Part shown: positions 1 to 9,300 of the stretch, piece by piece
Layout of the letters: each line of letters starts with the position of its first letter
How positions within the stretch are numbered: the stretch's first letter is position 1
Origin: a virus
DNA length: 22,958 bases
Virus record (IMG/VR): IMGVR_UViG_3300025141_000805
Location: 1 to 22,958 of that record
Strand: one strand, 5' to 3'
The notes under the pieces: generated by a model
Database searches by the model: none
What the model was told of the DNA's origin: nothing
Seen by the model: only the letters and a program-made list of their open reading frames with translations
Translations under genes and position numbers: made by a program

Positions 1-99
1 AAAACTATCATGGGTATTAGTTAATCAATTAATAAGGGAATTTTATAAACAAAGAAACTACTTATTGTGATGAGATGCCTCTAACAAAGGAGAAAGTTT
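1..99 (+). other. Leader region upstream of the scaffold gene
   Basis: No complete gene is present here. One forward frame is open from the edge to a TAA at 22-24 and another to a TGA at 68-70, so the tail of an upstream gene may be present. By T4 gene order that would be the prohead protease gp21, but the residues are too few to identify it. A CTACTTATT element (58-66) and an AAAGGAG ribosome binding site (about 87-93) serve the following gene. TATAAACA at 44-51 differs by one base from the T4 late promoter consensus. Confidence 0.4.
58..66 (+). promoter_or_regulatory. Late-gene element copy 1 (CTACTTATT)
   Basis: This is a one-mismatch copy of the CTATTTATT element found before structural genes, preceded by AAA, 33 nt before the scaffold ATG. 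The proposed role is late promoter core or mRNA processing site. Confidence 0.4.
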
Positions 100-1467
100 A
101 TGTCTAGTATGCTCGAAGAAGCCATTATCGATGCCCAGGCTTTAAAAGAAGCGGCCAAAAAAAGCGCTGAAGAAAAAATTATTGAACACTTTTCTGATGA
201 TATTAAAGAAGCTGTTAATATTATTTTAGAACAGGATATTATGGATCCTGCCGCAACATTGGTACCCGGCTTAGGAACCACAATGGCCCCCACGGCGCCA
301 TTCATGCCGCAAGCAACACCATTGGCCCCCGACACAATTGATCAGAGCTTGGTTGATATGGAGGCAGAAGGCACCGACACCCACGCAGGCGAATCTGTAG
401 TCAAGCAGACCCCGTATTCGGCAACGACTTCCGATAGAGATGTTGTTAGCATCGATTTGGACAAACTGGAAGAATCGATTAGACAAGAAATGAAAGACTA
501 TGATGAGGACGGTAATCTTATGGAAGAAGAATATGAATTAGATGATGATATGCTAGAAGAAGGGGATTATAAATCTGCTTGCTATAAAAATTGTGTGGAA
601 AGAGGCGGCGATAACAACACGTGCGCGGACGTATGTGCAGACGAAGAAGAAAAACAATCATTCGACGTTGTAGAAGAAGATGCTATTCCTTATAACCGTG
701 ATTGGCGCGAAGACGCCCACAACAGAGACGACTGTAAACCAGGCGAAATATACAATGAACTCGATGGCACGTGCGGCCCCGCCGCAAGCGAAGAAATTAC
801 CATGGAGGAAAACCTGGAAGATATGATTCGTAATATTTTAGCGGAAGAATCCGCCGATCTTTTTGAAGGTGACAGCGATGACGATGATGAAACCTCCGGC
901 TCCGGAACTGAGGACGTCTTGACCCCAGGAAAAAAGATGAAACAAAAATGCAAAAAACTTGAGACTTGGAATGCAAAAACTAAAAAATGCGAACCAACAA
1001 TTAAAGACAAGAAGGTACAGATGGCGCCGACAAATGAAAGCCACGCCTCTACCAAGAAGGCACTTAAAGAACACAAACAATTAAATAACAAAGTAAAACT
1101 TTTAGAAGAAAAATTAAATAAATATCAAGAAGTTTTCCCTCAATTAAAACAACAATTGGAGGAAAGTAATCTGCAAAATGCAAGATTACATTATCAAAAT
1201 CGCGTTTTAAGTAGCGCCTCGTTGAATGAGCGGCAAAAAGATAGACTTGTCGAGACTATTTCAAAAGCGAATACTGTTGAAGAAGCAAAAATTATATATG
1301 AAACACTTCAAAGTGCAGTGGGAGCCAACGCCACTAGTGGCCGGCCCAAATCACTGAACGAAGTCGTGACAAAAAGCTCTTCAGCCTTTATGCCTCGTAC
1401 AGAGGAAAAGAGGGTTGACCCCCTTGCAGCGAGAATGAAAGCTCTCGCTGGAATAACTGATAAATAA
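100..1467 (+). CDS. gp22: Prohead core scaffolding protein, gp22-like
   Basis: Probable internal scaffold around which the capsid shell assembles and which is then degraded by the prohead protease. It lies directly upstream of the major capsid gene, as gp22 does in T4. The 455-aa product (T4 gp22 is clearly shorter) is very acidic. It has a helical N-terminus (1-50), a Pro/Ala/Thr-rich linker (50-110), an acidic centre with a poly-Asp patch near 258-263, and a predicted coiled coil at about 318-405 with the NARLxYQNRVL and LNERQK patches that suit phage scaffold C-termini. Several LxE tripeptides could be protease sites. Unusual for a scaffold, the middle is cysteine-rich: CX3C pairs at 161/165 and 175/179, then two CK-x2-E-x-[YW]-N...C units (212-225 and 284-297). 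The start is fixed by AAAGGAG upstream. The scaffold call rests on position and architecture. Confidence 0.75.
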   Translation: MSSMLEEAIIDAQALKEAAKKSAEEKIIEHFSDDIKEAVNIILEQDIMDPAATLVPGLGTTMAPTAPFMPQATPLAPDTIDQSLVDMEAEGTDTHAGESVVKQTPYSATTSDRDVVSIDLDKLEESIRQEMKDYDEDGNLMEEEYELDDDMLEEGDYKSACYKNCVERGGDNNTCADVCADEEEKQSFDVVEEDAIPYNRDWREDAHNRDDCKPGEIYNELDGTCGPAASEEITMEENLEDMIRNILAEESADLFEGDSDDDDETSGSGTEDVLTPGKKMKQKCKKLETWNAKTKKCEPTIKDKKVQMAPTNESHASTKKALKEHKQLNNKVKLLEEKLNKYQEVFPQLKQQLEESNLQNARLHYQNRVLSSASLNERQKDRLVETISKANTVEEAKIIYETLQSAVGANATSGRPKSLNEVVTKSSSAFMPRTEEKRVDPLAARMKALAGITDK

Positions 1468-1483
1468 AGGAGGAAAAGAAAAA

Positions 1484-3202
1484 ATGTCAGTACTTCAAAA
1501 ACTAACAGAAGGGATCGTTAATCGCGATCTCAAAGCCGAAGGCGCTGCGCTGCTCGATAAATGGGGCAAAACAGGTCTTCTTGAAGGTCTCGGCGGAGAA
1601 CACGGCAAGCACAATATGGCTCGCCTACTCGAAAACCAGGCCTCGGAACTTCTTCGCGAAGCTTCCACCATGGCGCAGGGTGATGTCGAAGGTTTTGCAG
1701 CCGTCGCGTTCCCCATTGTTCGCCGTGTTTTCGGCGGTCTTGTCGCAAATGAATTGGTTTCTGTACAGCCAATGAGCCTCCCATCTGGACTCATTTTCTT
1801 TATGGACTTTCAATTTACCGACACGAGATTGAACGCGGCGACGGGGAATTCATTGTATGGCGGTGGTGTGGTTGGTCAACAACTCACCGGCGGTGTCGAT
1901 TTGTCTGGTCCCGGCGGAAACGCTGAACGAAGCTTTTATTCATTGAATAATGGCTACAGTTCGCCGACCGCGTCTTCCGACATGTCGATTTCGTTGTTTG
2001 CTTCTGTGGCGTCCTTTCCGGGCGACGCTCAAGTTGGTAAACTTTGCCGATTTGATCCAGGTATTACTTCTGGATCCGCCGTTGTTATCGGCAAGGCCAC
2101 AGTAAGTTCCCTTTCGCAGCTTAATAAAGATGACCTCGTTGCTATTAACTGGAATCTCACCGCAGGTTCTGGCTCGGGAGATGGTCTGACCGGTAATCAA
2201 GTGCGTCGCTTGACACAATACAGTGGCTCTGCAAAGGATCACCTTCTTGTTGTCGTCGCCGCGACCGGTTCCGAAACCGTTGCAAACTTGTCCAAGAACC
2301 TTACGGGCTCTACCCATAGCGTTAAGTACACAATGGCGGACGCTTTTGATGGTACCGCAGCTGCTGGGTCTTCCGGTGCAATTGGTGCAGTTGTTGGCGC
2401 AGATAATTGGGGCTTGGAAAACGATGAGGGAATTCCCGAAATCGACCTGAAGGTCGACTCGGTATCCGTCACCGCAATCACCAAAAAGCTGAAAGCGAAG
2501 TGGACACCAGAACTTGGTCAGGATCTTAATGCCTACCATAACTTGGATGCCGAAGTTGAGCTTACGTCAATTCTTTCTGAGCAAATTGCTCTTGAAATTG
2601 ATCGCGAGATTATGGAAGATCTCATTAAAGGCGCAACGGCCGGTACGTACTACTGGTCTCGCTCTCCTGGCTTGTTCTTGGATCGAACAACCGGCGCAGA
2701 GGTCGGTGCATCCGCGAAAGCTCCGGATTTCACCGGTACCGTTTCTGAATGGTATGAAACTTTGATCGAAACGGTCAATGATGTGTCAGCGCAAATTCAC
2801 CGTAAGACGCTTCGAGGTGGTGCAAACTTCCTTGTTACGTCTCCGGAGGTTGCTAATGTTCTTGAGTTTACGGCCGGTTTCCGCGCAAGCATAACCGCCG
2901 ATGACAACAAGGGTATTGCTGGTGCGCAAAAAGTTGGTAGCGTAAGTAAGAAATTCGACGTATTCGTCGATCCTTATTTCCCGCGCAACCTTATCCTGGT
3001 TGGTCGTAAGGGCAATAGCTTCCTTGAAAGTGGCTATGTATATGCACCTTATGTGCCGTTGCAGGTTACTCCCACAATCTTTGGTGTGGAAGACTTCGTG
3101 CCCCGTAAGGGTGTCATGACTCGATACGCCAAGAAAATGGTACGTCCCGATATGTACGGCTTAGTCGTCGTTCGTGGACTGCTTGGTGAGAGTGGCTCCT
3201 AA
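1484..3202 (+). CDS. gp23: Major capsid protein, gp23-like
   Basis: Shell-forming HK97-fold capsid subunit of the T4 gp23 family. The 572-aa length is close to T4 gp23 (about 520 aa). The N-terminal part contains the MARLLENQ patch characteristic of gp23 proteins, followed by VFPIVRR-like and LPSGLIFFMDFQF-like segments. A [LI]-x-E processing site for the prohead protease is plausible at LRE59|A60, which would remove a roughly 59-aa propeptide; LLE50 is an alternative. It starts 16 nt after the scaffold stop, with a very strong AAGGAGGAAAAG ribosome binding site, and is followed by a strong terminator, as expected for the most abundant virion protein. Base composition is visibly more GC-rich than the tail genes, with many CGC/CGT arginine codons. 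Confidence 0.95.
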   Translation: MSVLQKLTEGIVNRDLKAEGAALLDKWGKTGLLEGLGGEHGKHNMARLLENQASELLREASTMAQGDVEGFAAVAFPIVRRVFGGLVANELVSVQPMSLPSGLIFFMDFQFTDTRLNAATGNSLYGGGVVGQQLTGGVDLSGPGGNAERSFYSLNNGYSSPTASSDMSISLFASVASFPGDAQVGKLCRFDPGITSGSAVVIGKATVSSLSQLNKDDLVAINWNLTAGSGSGDGLTGNQVRRLTQYSGSAKDHLLVVVAATGSETVANLSKNLTGSTHSVKYTMADAFDGTAAAGSSGAIGAVVGADNWGLENDEGIPEIDLKVDSVSVTAITKKLKAKWTPELGQDLNAYHNLDAEVELTSILSEQIALEIDREIMEDLIKGATAGTYYWSRSPGLFLDRTTGAEVGASAKAPDFTGTVSEWYETLIETVNDVSAQIHRKTLRGGANFLVTSPEVANVLEFTAGFRASITADDNKGIAGAQKVGSVSKKFDVFVDPYFPRNLILVGRKGNSFLESGYVYAPYVPLQVTPTIFGVEDFVPRKGVMTRYAKKMVRPDMYGLVVVRGLLGESGS

Positions 3203-3230
3203 ACCATAAAATAGATTTTTAATCTAACTT

Positions 3231-3264
3231 AAAGCCTCCACCCCCGGGTGGAGGCTTTTTTATT
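3231..3264 (+). terminator. Rho-independent terminator after the capsid gene
   Basis: An inverted repeat AAAGCCTCCACC / GGTGGAGGCTTT (arms about 3231-3242 and 3247-3258) with a 4-nt loop is followed directly by a T-rich tract. It lies 28 nt after the capsid stop codon and would end the scaffold-capsid transcript. It is the strongest hairpin seen in the structural region. Confidence 0.93.
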
Positions 3265-3327
3265 TTAAAAAAGTGAATATGTCAAATTTTTACGCAGCCA
3301 ATTTTTTGAGATTTTGGATTGTAGGAA

Positions 3328-3336
3328 CTATTTATT
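3328..3336 (+). promoter_or_regulatory. Late-gene element copy 2 (CTATTTATT)
   Basis: Exact copy, preceded by GAA, 16 nt before the ATG of the lysine-rich protein and just after the capsid terminator. If it is a -10-like core, the transcript would begin at or just before the GGAG ribosome binding site. Confidence 0.5.
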
Positions 3337-3352
3337 AGAAAGGAGACTTATT

Positions 3353-3505
3353 ATGGGCAAATCATGGAAAAAGCTTTGGCTAACAAAAAAAGTAAACGCC
3401 GCTAAGAAAGCAGCACAGGAAGTGGCAGAAATTATAGAAGAAGCCGTACAAGAGACAAAGAAGACCAAGACAAAATCTATCTGGAAAAGAAAGAAAGGTA
3501 AGTAA
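3353..3505 (+). CDS. Lysine-rich 50-aa protein of unknown function
   Basis: A small basic protein encoded between the major capsid gene and the neck genes. About 15 of 50 residues are lysine and 3 are tryptophan. The centre (about 13-37) can form one amphipathic helix (NAAKKAAQEVAEIIEEAV) flanked by basic ends, and the protein finishes WKRKKGK. I choose the ATG at 3353 because AAAGGAG (3339-3345) lies 7 nt upstream; an upstream in-frame TTG at 3314 would place this ribosome binding site inside the gene. A CTATTTATT element at 3328-3336 precedes it. Position and charge suggest a DNA-contacting head or internal protein, but no family is recognised. It could also be a capsid-associated peptide. 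Confidence 0.72.
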   Translation: MGKSWKKLWLTKKVNAAKKAAQEVAEIIEEAVQETKKTKTKSIWKRKKGK

Positions 3506-3541
3506 TACTCCTTAAACGTCTAGCTTTTCTAATTTCTCCAA

Positions 3542-3550
3542 CTATTTATA
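3542..3550 (+). promoter_or_regulatory. Late-gene element copy 3 (CTATTTATA)
   Basis: One-mismatch copy preceded by CAA and abutting the GGGAGGAG ribosome binding site of the gp13-like gene. Its last 8 bases, TATTTATA, are the exact reverse complement of the T4 late consensus. Confidence 0.45.
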
Positions 3551-3567
3551 GGGAGGAGATCTAATGA

Positions 3568-4866
3568 ATGGCACAACCTACCTTAAGACCCGTATCCCAA
3601 ACGAGCGCCGTTACGCTCAATTCTAGCAGCGTACCTAGCGATGTAATAGACAACACGGCATTGCCATTTCAAATGTATTCTGACTCTACGTCGGCACTAT
3701 TTTCTCAATACTTTTGTTCAGGCGCCGCAGAACAGGTTGCTTACACGTATAAAAAGCTTGGCGGCGATGTATTAGACATAGAGTTGACTAGCGGAAGTGT
3801 TTTTTCGGCATATGAAGAATCTGTCTTAGAATATTCTTATATTCTCAACATCCACCAAGCGAAAAATACACTATCAGACCTGCTGGGAGCAACGACGGGC
3901 ACTTTCGATCAGGATGGGCAAATACAGAGTGATGATTCTCTGTATGGGAAGAACATCAATCTTAAATATCCTCGTTTTGAATTTGCATACGCTCGCCGCG
4001 TCGGATATGGCACCTCGACGGAAATCGGCCTTGGCGGAGAGGTTACGATATATTCTGCGTCCTTTACGGGGTCGACCGGTATACAAAGCTACGATTTACA
4101 GAAAATTATTTCTTCATCTGCGGCCAACACCGCATCTTTAGATTTTTATGGAAAAGTTGGCGATAAAAGAATCAACATAACAAAAGTTTACTATAAAACA
4201 CCACAGGCTATGTGGAGGTTTTATGGATATTACGGTGGATTAAACACCGTTGGTGATTTATCGAGCTACGGTCAATGGACAGATGACTCTACCTTTCAAG
4301 TGATACCGGTATGGCAAAACAAAGCACAATCCATGGCTTTTGAGGACGCAATATATACAAGGAATTCACAGTATTCATATGAAATAAAAAATAATAGATT
4401 AAAAATATTCCCAAGCCCGGTGGAAACGAGCCCAAAGACGTATTGGTTAGAATTTTTCGTAGATCCAGATCCGTGGGACGAGGGCGACACCGAGGGCCGC
4501 GGCGGCGGCACACAAACGAACGGCATTAACAACTTAAATACGCTTCCTTTTGAAAATTTACCGTATGAAAATATTAACGCAATTGGAAAACAGTGGATTA
4601 GGCGCTTTGCGTTGTCTGTGTCTAAAGAAACTTTAGGTACCGTTAGAAGTAAGTTCGCCACCATACCAATTCCTGGCGATAGTGTAACTTTGGACGGCAA
4701 AGATCTTATTAGCCAAGCCCAAACGGAACAAAAAGATTTAAGAGAAGAGTTGAAGACCATTTTAGATGAGTTGACGTACACAAAATTAATGGAAGACGAT
4801 GCAAAATTGATGGAAGCAGTCAACACACTCGATAAACATATCCCATTAAAGGTGTATGTGGGGTAA
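3568..4866 (+). CDS. gp13: Neck protein, gp13-like head completion protein
   Basis: Probable neck protein joining portal and tail. It is the first of three consecutive genes that parallel T4 13-14-15. The 432-aa product is longer than T4 gp13 (about 309 aa). The C-terminal third carries the family pattern: a KQWIRRFALSVSKETLG helix, a PIPGDSVTLDG stretch like the LPGGVxLNG block of gp13 proteins, then a charged helix (DLREELKTILDEL) and a final PLKVYVG. The N-terminal part (about 60-120) contains YEESVLEYSYILNIHQAKN, a helical segment I associate with head-tail adaptors of uncultured T4-like phages. The start at 3568 follows GGGAGGAG (3551-3558). An ATG at 3564 in another frame gives only 20 codons. 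Residues 305-320 are a Gly/Asp-rich loop. Confidence 0.72.
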   Translation: MAQPTLRPVSQTSAVTLNSSSVPSDVIDNTALPFQMYSDSTSALFSQYFCSGAAEQVAYTYKKLGGDVLDIELTSGSVFSAYEESVLEYSYILNIHQAKNTLSDLLGATTGTFDQDGQIQSDDSLYGKNINLKYPRFEFAYARRVGYGTSTEIGLGGEVTIYSASFTGSTGIQSYDLQKIISSSAANTASLDFYGKVGDKRINITKVYYKTPQAMWRFYGYYGGLNTVGDLSSYGQWTDDSTFQVIPVWQNKAQSMAFEDAIYTRNSQYSYEIKNNRLKIFPSPVETSPKTYWLEFFVDPDPWDEGDTEGRGGGTQTNGINNLNTLPFENLPYENINAIGKQWIRRFALSVSKETLGTVRSKFATIPIPGDSVTLDGKDLISQAQTEQKDLREELKTILDELTYTKLMEDDAKLMEAVNTLDKHIPLKVYVG

Positions 4867-4872
4867 AATGAG

Positions 4873-5379
4873 ATGCCTTTAGATAAAGACAAATGGTCCC
4901 AGCCTGCATCCCCGCCGCCTCCGTTGTTTTTGGGCAAAAAAGAGCGCGATCTTGTAAAGCAGGTAAATGATGAATTAATAGAGCGAGTAATTGGGCAGGA
5001 AATTATTTATTATCCAATTAGCGTAGAAAATACTAATTTTCACTCTTTATATGGCGAGGCCATTGAAAAGAATTTTTTAGCACCGGTAAGAGTTCACGCG
5101 CTTGTAACTTGGGAAGGTTATGCCACCACTGTATCGAACCTAGGGATAGATAAAAGGCTATCAATCACCGTAAAATTCCACCGGCGCCGCCTAACCGAGG
5201 ACCAGGATTTATATGTGAGAGAAGGTGACTATGTTTTATATGGACAGGATTATTTTGAAATTTTTAATCTAGATTATCCAAAACAAATATTTGGCCAAGC
5301 CTGGGCCGGCTGGGACCGCGTCTTTGAGATTGAGGCAAAATGCGTAAAAGCAAGGGAGGGCACTTTCGATGCCAGTTGA
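4873..5379 (+). CDS. gp14: Neck protein, gp14-like
   Basis: Probable neck protein that with gp13 completes the filled head for tail joining. At 168 aa it corresponds to the central part of T4 gp14 (256 aa). The order of features matches: an early YYPISVENTNFHSLYGE segment (YYVPRE...FGED in T4), a central WEGYATTVSNLGI stretch (FEGYEGAKSFFSNFGM in T4), an LSITVKFHRRR strand, a GDYVLYGQDYFEIFN turn (GDLIYFPMDNSLFEIN in T4) and PKQIFGQAWAG. T4-style N- and C-terminal extensions are absent. It begins 6 nt after the gp13-like stop with no strong ribosome binding site, so translation is probably coupled. Its end overlaps the gp15-like gene by 11 nt. Confidence 0.8.
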   Translation: MPLDKDKWSQPASPPPPLFLGKKERDLVKQVNDELIERVIGQEIIYYPISVENTNFHSLYGEAIEKNFLAPVRVHALVTWEGYATTVSNLGIDKRLSITVKFHRRRLTEDQDLYVREGDYVLYGQDYFEIFNLDYPKQIFGQAWAGWDRVFEIEAKCVKAREGTFDAS

Positions 5380-6268
5380 TTATTCTTATACAGGCATAGA
5401 CAACGCAAATGATATTTTAGATGAAGTCGCAGTAGAGCCATCAAATTTAGAAACAATAGATCTTGCTTTTTATGATTTTATGAACGAAGAGATGAATATT
5501 CACGCGGAGACGAATAAAGGTTGGAAAAAAACGCCTATTATTTGGGCGTCCCCCGAGCGCGTATATTTCTCAAAAGAGAAAAAAGAGCTATATGATGTAG
5601 ATGGAACTTTAATATATCCGCTTATAAGCGTCGAGAGAAGCTCCCTTAATAAAAATTTATCTAAAAAAGGTAAGTATTCAGGCGCCCCGCCTTTTATGAT
5701 AGGTCCATATCACGGGGGAAGAATTATGGTTGGGAGAAGAATTGTACAAGATAAAACCAACAACTATTCCATCGCAGACAATCGGAAAAAACTTAACAAC
5801 ACAACAAGAACGCCCGGGCGCCAATCGTACTATCCAAGAAAGGAGAACAAGAAAGTTGTCGTGGAAACCTTATACATACCGCAACCAACATATGTTAGTA
5901 TTGATTACACCGTTACTCTTAAGAGCAATTTTCAGCAGCAAATGAATGAAATGGTACAACCGTTTACAACGCTAGGTGGCCACATAAATTCGTTTTTAAT
6001 TACGCGCGCTGGCCACTCCTACGAGGCTTTCATGAGTGGCGACCTAACACAAGAGAACAACATTGGATCCTACAAGGATGAAGAGAGGACATACCAAACA
6101 CAAATCAAATTTAATGTGCTTGGCTATTTGATTGGAGAGGGCAAAAACCAAGAGCGCCCTCGTATCATTAGAAGAGAAAATGCAGTCGAAGTTAAGATTC
6201 CGCGCGAGCGAGTTATTGTAGGAGATTTGCAAGAGTTTGACCCCCGTAGTGATTTTTATAGAGAATAA
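5369..6268 (+). CDS. gp15: Tail terminator / sheath stabiliser, gp15-like
   Basis: Homologue of T4 gp15, which forms the hexameric ring closing the head-proximal end of tube and sheath. The product is 299 aa (T4 gp15 272 aa). Shared order with T4: TPIIWASPERVYF (T4 VPITYASKEHFMM), TLIYPLISVERSSL (T4 ILPRINLHLVDFSY), a TYVSIDYTVTLKSNF strand followed by QQQMNEMVQPFTT (T4 IYELSIFTRYEDDM then IVEQILPYFQP), and a late RTYQTQIKFNVLGYLIG strand (T4 IEWSLTFEVNGWMYP). The segment after residue 105, GGRIMVGRR plus an Asn/Arg-rich loop of about 40 aa, looks like an insertion. The start overlaps the previous gene and follows GGAGGG. Confidence 0.83.
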   Translation: MPVDYSYTGIDNANDILDEVAVEPSNLETIDLAFYDFMNEEMNIHAETNKGWKKTPIIWASPERVYFSKEKKELYDVDGTLIYPLISVERSSLNKNLSKKGKYSGAPPFMIGPYHGGRIMVGRRIVQDKTNNYSIADNRKKLNNTTRTPGRQSYYPRKENKKVVVETLYIPQPTYVSIDYTVTLKSNFQQQMNEMVQPFTTLGGHINSFLITRAGHSYEAFMSGDLTQENNIGSYKDEERTYQTQIKFNVLGYLIGEGKNQERPRIIRRENAVEVKIPRERVIVGDLQEFDPRSDFYRE

Positions 6269-6300
6269 AGACTTAAAAAGGTTTTTGCATAAATCTACTA

Positions 6301-6309
6301 CTATTTATT
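6301..6309 (+). promoter_or_regulatory. Late-gene element copy 4 (CTATTTATT)
   Basis: Exact copy, preceded by CTA, 37 nt before the sheath ATG in a 78-nt gap that otherwise holds only the ribosome binding site. Confidence 0.5.
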
Positions 6310-6346
6310 AAAGAAAAAGCATGTCCGCAAGAGGAGAAATTAGACC

Positions 6347-9300
6347 ATGTCTTATAGAAAATTTAAGTTTGTATCCCCGGGGATTTTTATCACCGAGATT
6401 GATAATTCACAATTGCCAAAACAGCCCACCGCGATGGGCCCGGCGATTATCGGAAGAACGGCGAGAGGCCCAGCTTTAAAACCCATTCAAGTTAATTCTT
6501 TTGAAGAGTTTCTCGACATCTTTGGAAAACCGATTCCTGGCGGCCAAGGCGGCGACGTTTGGCGATACGGAAACTTCACGGCTCCTACTTATGCGGCATA
6601 TGCAGCCCAAGCGTGGCTTCGAAACAACTCCCCAGTTACGATGGTTAGGTTGCTGGGCCAAACGAACAAAGACGCTACCAGCGACGGCTACGCCGGCTGG
6701 AAAACAGACAACACTGGAAATACGGATACCGCTAGTACCAACGGCGGAGCTTTCGGCTTGTTCATTTGCGAAGCAGACGCTGCAACGGCCATCGGTCCGG
6801 TTTCCGCGTCCATGGACAGTCCTATTGAAGGCACCCTCGCTGCAATTTGGTACCTTAACAAGGGCGCCATTGCACTCTCCGGACAGACAATCTTAACGGG
6901 GTCTTCCACTTACGACAAAGCGTGTGCAACGTGGATGCGAGCTGTCGATACTGGCCCAGCTTTCAAAGTCGTTGTACAAGATAGCGATGGTAACACGGTT
7001 GTTGACAGTTCATTTGATTTTGATTCTAAGTCACCACGGTTTATTAGAAAGGTGTTTAACACTAACCCAACTTTGACTAATAGCACCTTAAACTCGACTG
7101 GCACTCTTGATTATTGGCTTGGAGAGAGCTTTGAAGGCCATGTTAATACATTTGTCGCCAACGATCCAGGCGGCGCCTCCGGCATTAGCGGCAGCGCGGC
7201 CGGCTCTACTTATGGCATCATACTACCATTGGCAAGCCCCAACGGCGACATTAAAGGCGGCGACTTCACAATGAGCACCTCGAAAAGCCCAAGTGGCCAG
7301 TTCGCTAAAACGGGCTGGTTTATTACTCAGGACATAGGCGGTGACACCGCCTCTTACAACCCAGAAGCCCAACAGAAACTATTCCGCCTTTGTGCAAGAG
7401 AACTTGGCGAGGAGACGCAAAGAAAAATCAAGATATCACTTCAGGACATCAAAGTAAGTCCGGATCCAAGCAATCCGTACGGAAGCTTTACGGTTGCGAT
7501 TCGCAATATTAAAGATATCGATACCGCCCCGGACATATTAGAACAATATAACAATTGCAGTTTAAATCCGGCTTCTGATAACTATATTGCCAAAAAGATT
7601 GGTAATAAATATGAGGAGTGGAACGATACTGACCGCCGCTATCGCTATTATGGCGATTACGCTAATGTTTCTGATTATGTGTATGTTGAAATGAACGAAC
7701 AGGTCGACGCCGCGGCCACGACAGCGGAATATCTCCCATTTGGAGTTTTCGGACCACCACGTTATAAAGGATTTGCAGCATCTGGGTCTGCAATGTCGGT
7801 TTATAATCAGCCTGCCGAGCCCATCGGGGACGAGTCTAGTGGTTCGTTTATTAGATCTGGCAGCGCAAACCCAATCACTACACATTCTTTAAATGGTACG
7901 TTCTTTTCCTCAAGCGAAGGAACGACCGTAAAAGCACAATACAAGTTCCCTCTTTTGCGGCTTCGAGCAAGTTCTTCCGAGGGCAACCTCACGGACGCGA
8001 AAGATGCCTACTTTGGTGTTGACACCACATATAGCACCACGCACGCTAGGTTTGATGCAAGTGTTTACGAGCTTTTACGAACAAAAGCCGATGATATTAA
8101 TGGCCACGACGCGAATGGGAAGACAACAGAAGCTTCTTGGGTTTTCTCCCTCGATGATGTTAGAAACATTACAGTTAGTGCCTCTTCTTACACTGGAGAC
8201 TACAAGGATGGCGCCGTTTGGCAATCAGGATCCCGAGCTAATGGAATTTCTTTCACCGCTCACACCGGATCTGGCAATGGCGTCGTCGGAAGCACCGCAA
8301 CCACTAAAGGACCGGCCACCGCCTCTTACCAAAATGTTATTGATGATGATAAAGGCGGCGTAAAGGCCGGCTGGAACCGGTTCACAACATGTTTGCACGG
8401 CGGTGCAGATGGAGTGGACATTACAGAAATGGACCCCTTTAATAATGCAATTATAGAGGGCAAGACAGAATTAAACAGTTCTGCATACAATGCCTTTAAT
8501 GTGGTCATCGATTCAATCAGAGATTCTGAAATTGTCGAATACAATTTGGTGACCGCGCCCGGCATGACCAACAATACGCTTAACTCGAAGCTTGTACAGA
8601 TGTGTGAGAACAGAGCGGATGCGTTGGCAATTATTGACCTTAAAAATGGCTATACGCCAAGGGCAGAGTCGGACAAGACGAGATCTCAAAGAAAAGGTAA
8701 TTTGACAAATGTTGTTAGCAACAAGAAAAATAATTTGCTAATTGACAGCAGTTATGGTTGCGCTTACTACCCGTGGGTCCAAATTCGAGATACGGTCAAC
8801 GGCGCCACTTTGTGGGCGCCCCCATCAATCGCTGCTTTGGGCGCAATGTCTTATGGCGAAGCGACTGCGCAGCTTTGGTTTGCTCCCGCGGGATTTACTC
8901 GTGGCGGTCTAAGCGCTAACCGCGCCGCCGGCGTCCCAGTTGTTGGCGTAGAGCAACGTCTCACCTCCAAGGAGAGAGATAAACTTTACGAAGCAAATAT
9001 TAACCCAATCGCAGCGTTCCCGGCTGAAGGTATTGTAATATTCGGACAAAAGACGTTGCAATTAACGCCTTCTGCGCTCGATAGAATTAATGTGCGTCGA
9101 CTCGTGATATATCTGAAAAAACAAATATCAAGATTTGCGGCCACGGTGCTGTTTGATCAAAACGTCCAGACTACCTGGAATAGGTTTAAATCAAAAGTCG
9201 AGCCATTCCTTAGCGACGTAAAGGCTGGATTGGGTATCACGGAGTATAGACTGATACTGGACGAGACAACCACGACACCAGACCTCATTGATAGGAACAT

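Noticed and set aside
44-51. TATAAACA, one mismatch from the T4 late promoter TATAAATA
   Set aside because: It is a single occurrence in AT-rich leader DNA; no matching copies precede the other virion genes.
1940-2539. 199-aa open frame on the minus strand inside the capsid gene
   Set aside because: Antisense shadow of a highly constrained gene; the translation has no recognisable motif and no ribosome binding site.
3314-3352. TTG start at 3314 extending the lysine-rich protein by 13 residues
   Set aside because: The extension would run through the late-gene element and the AAAGGAG site, and has no ribosome binding site of its own.
3564-3626. ATG at 3564 opening a 20-codon ORF at the gp13-like start
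   Set aside because: It stops after 20 codons and overlaps the long ORF from 3568; GGGAGGAG serves either start, but only 3568 gives a conserved product.
4868-4882. ATG at 4868 just before the gp14-like gene
   Set aside because: It reaches a stop after four codons; the ATG at 4873 opens the conserved frame.
4296-4937. 213-aa open frame on the minus strand across the gp13/gp14-like genes
   Set aside because: It is antisense to two clearly coding frames and its product shows no family features.
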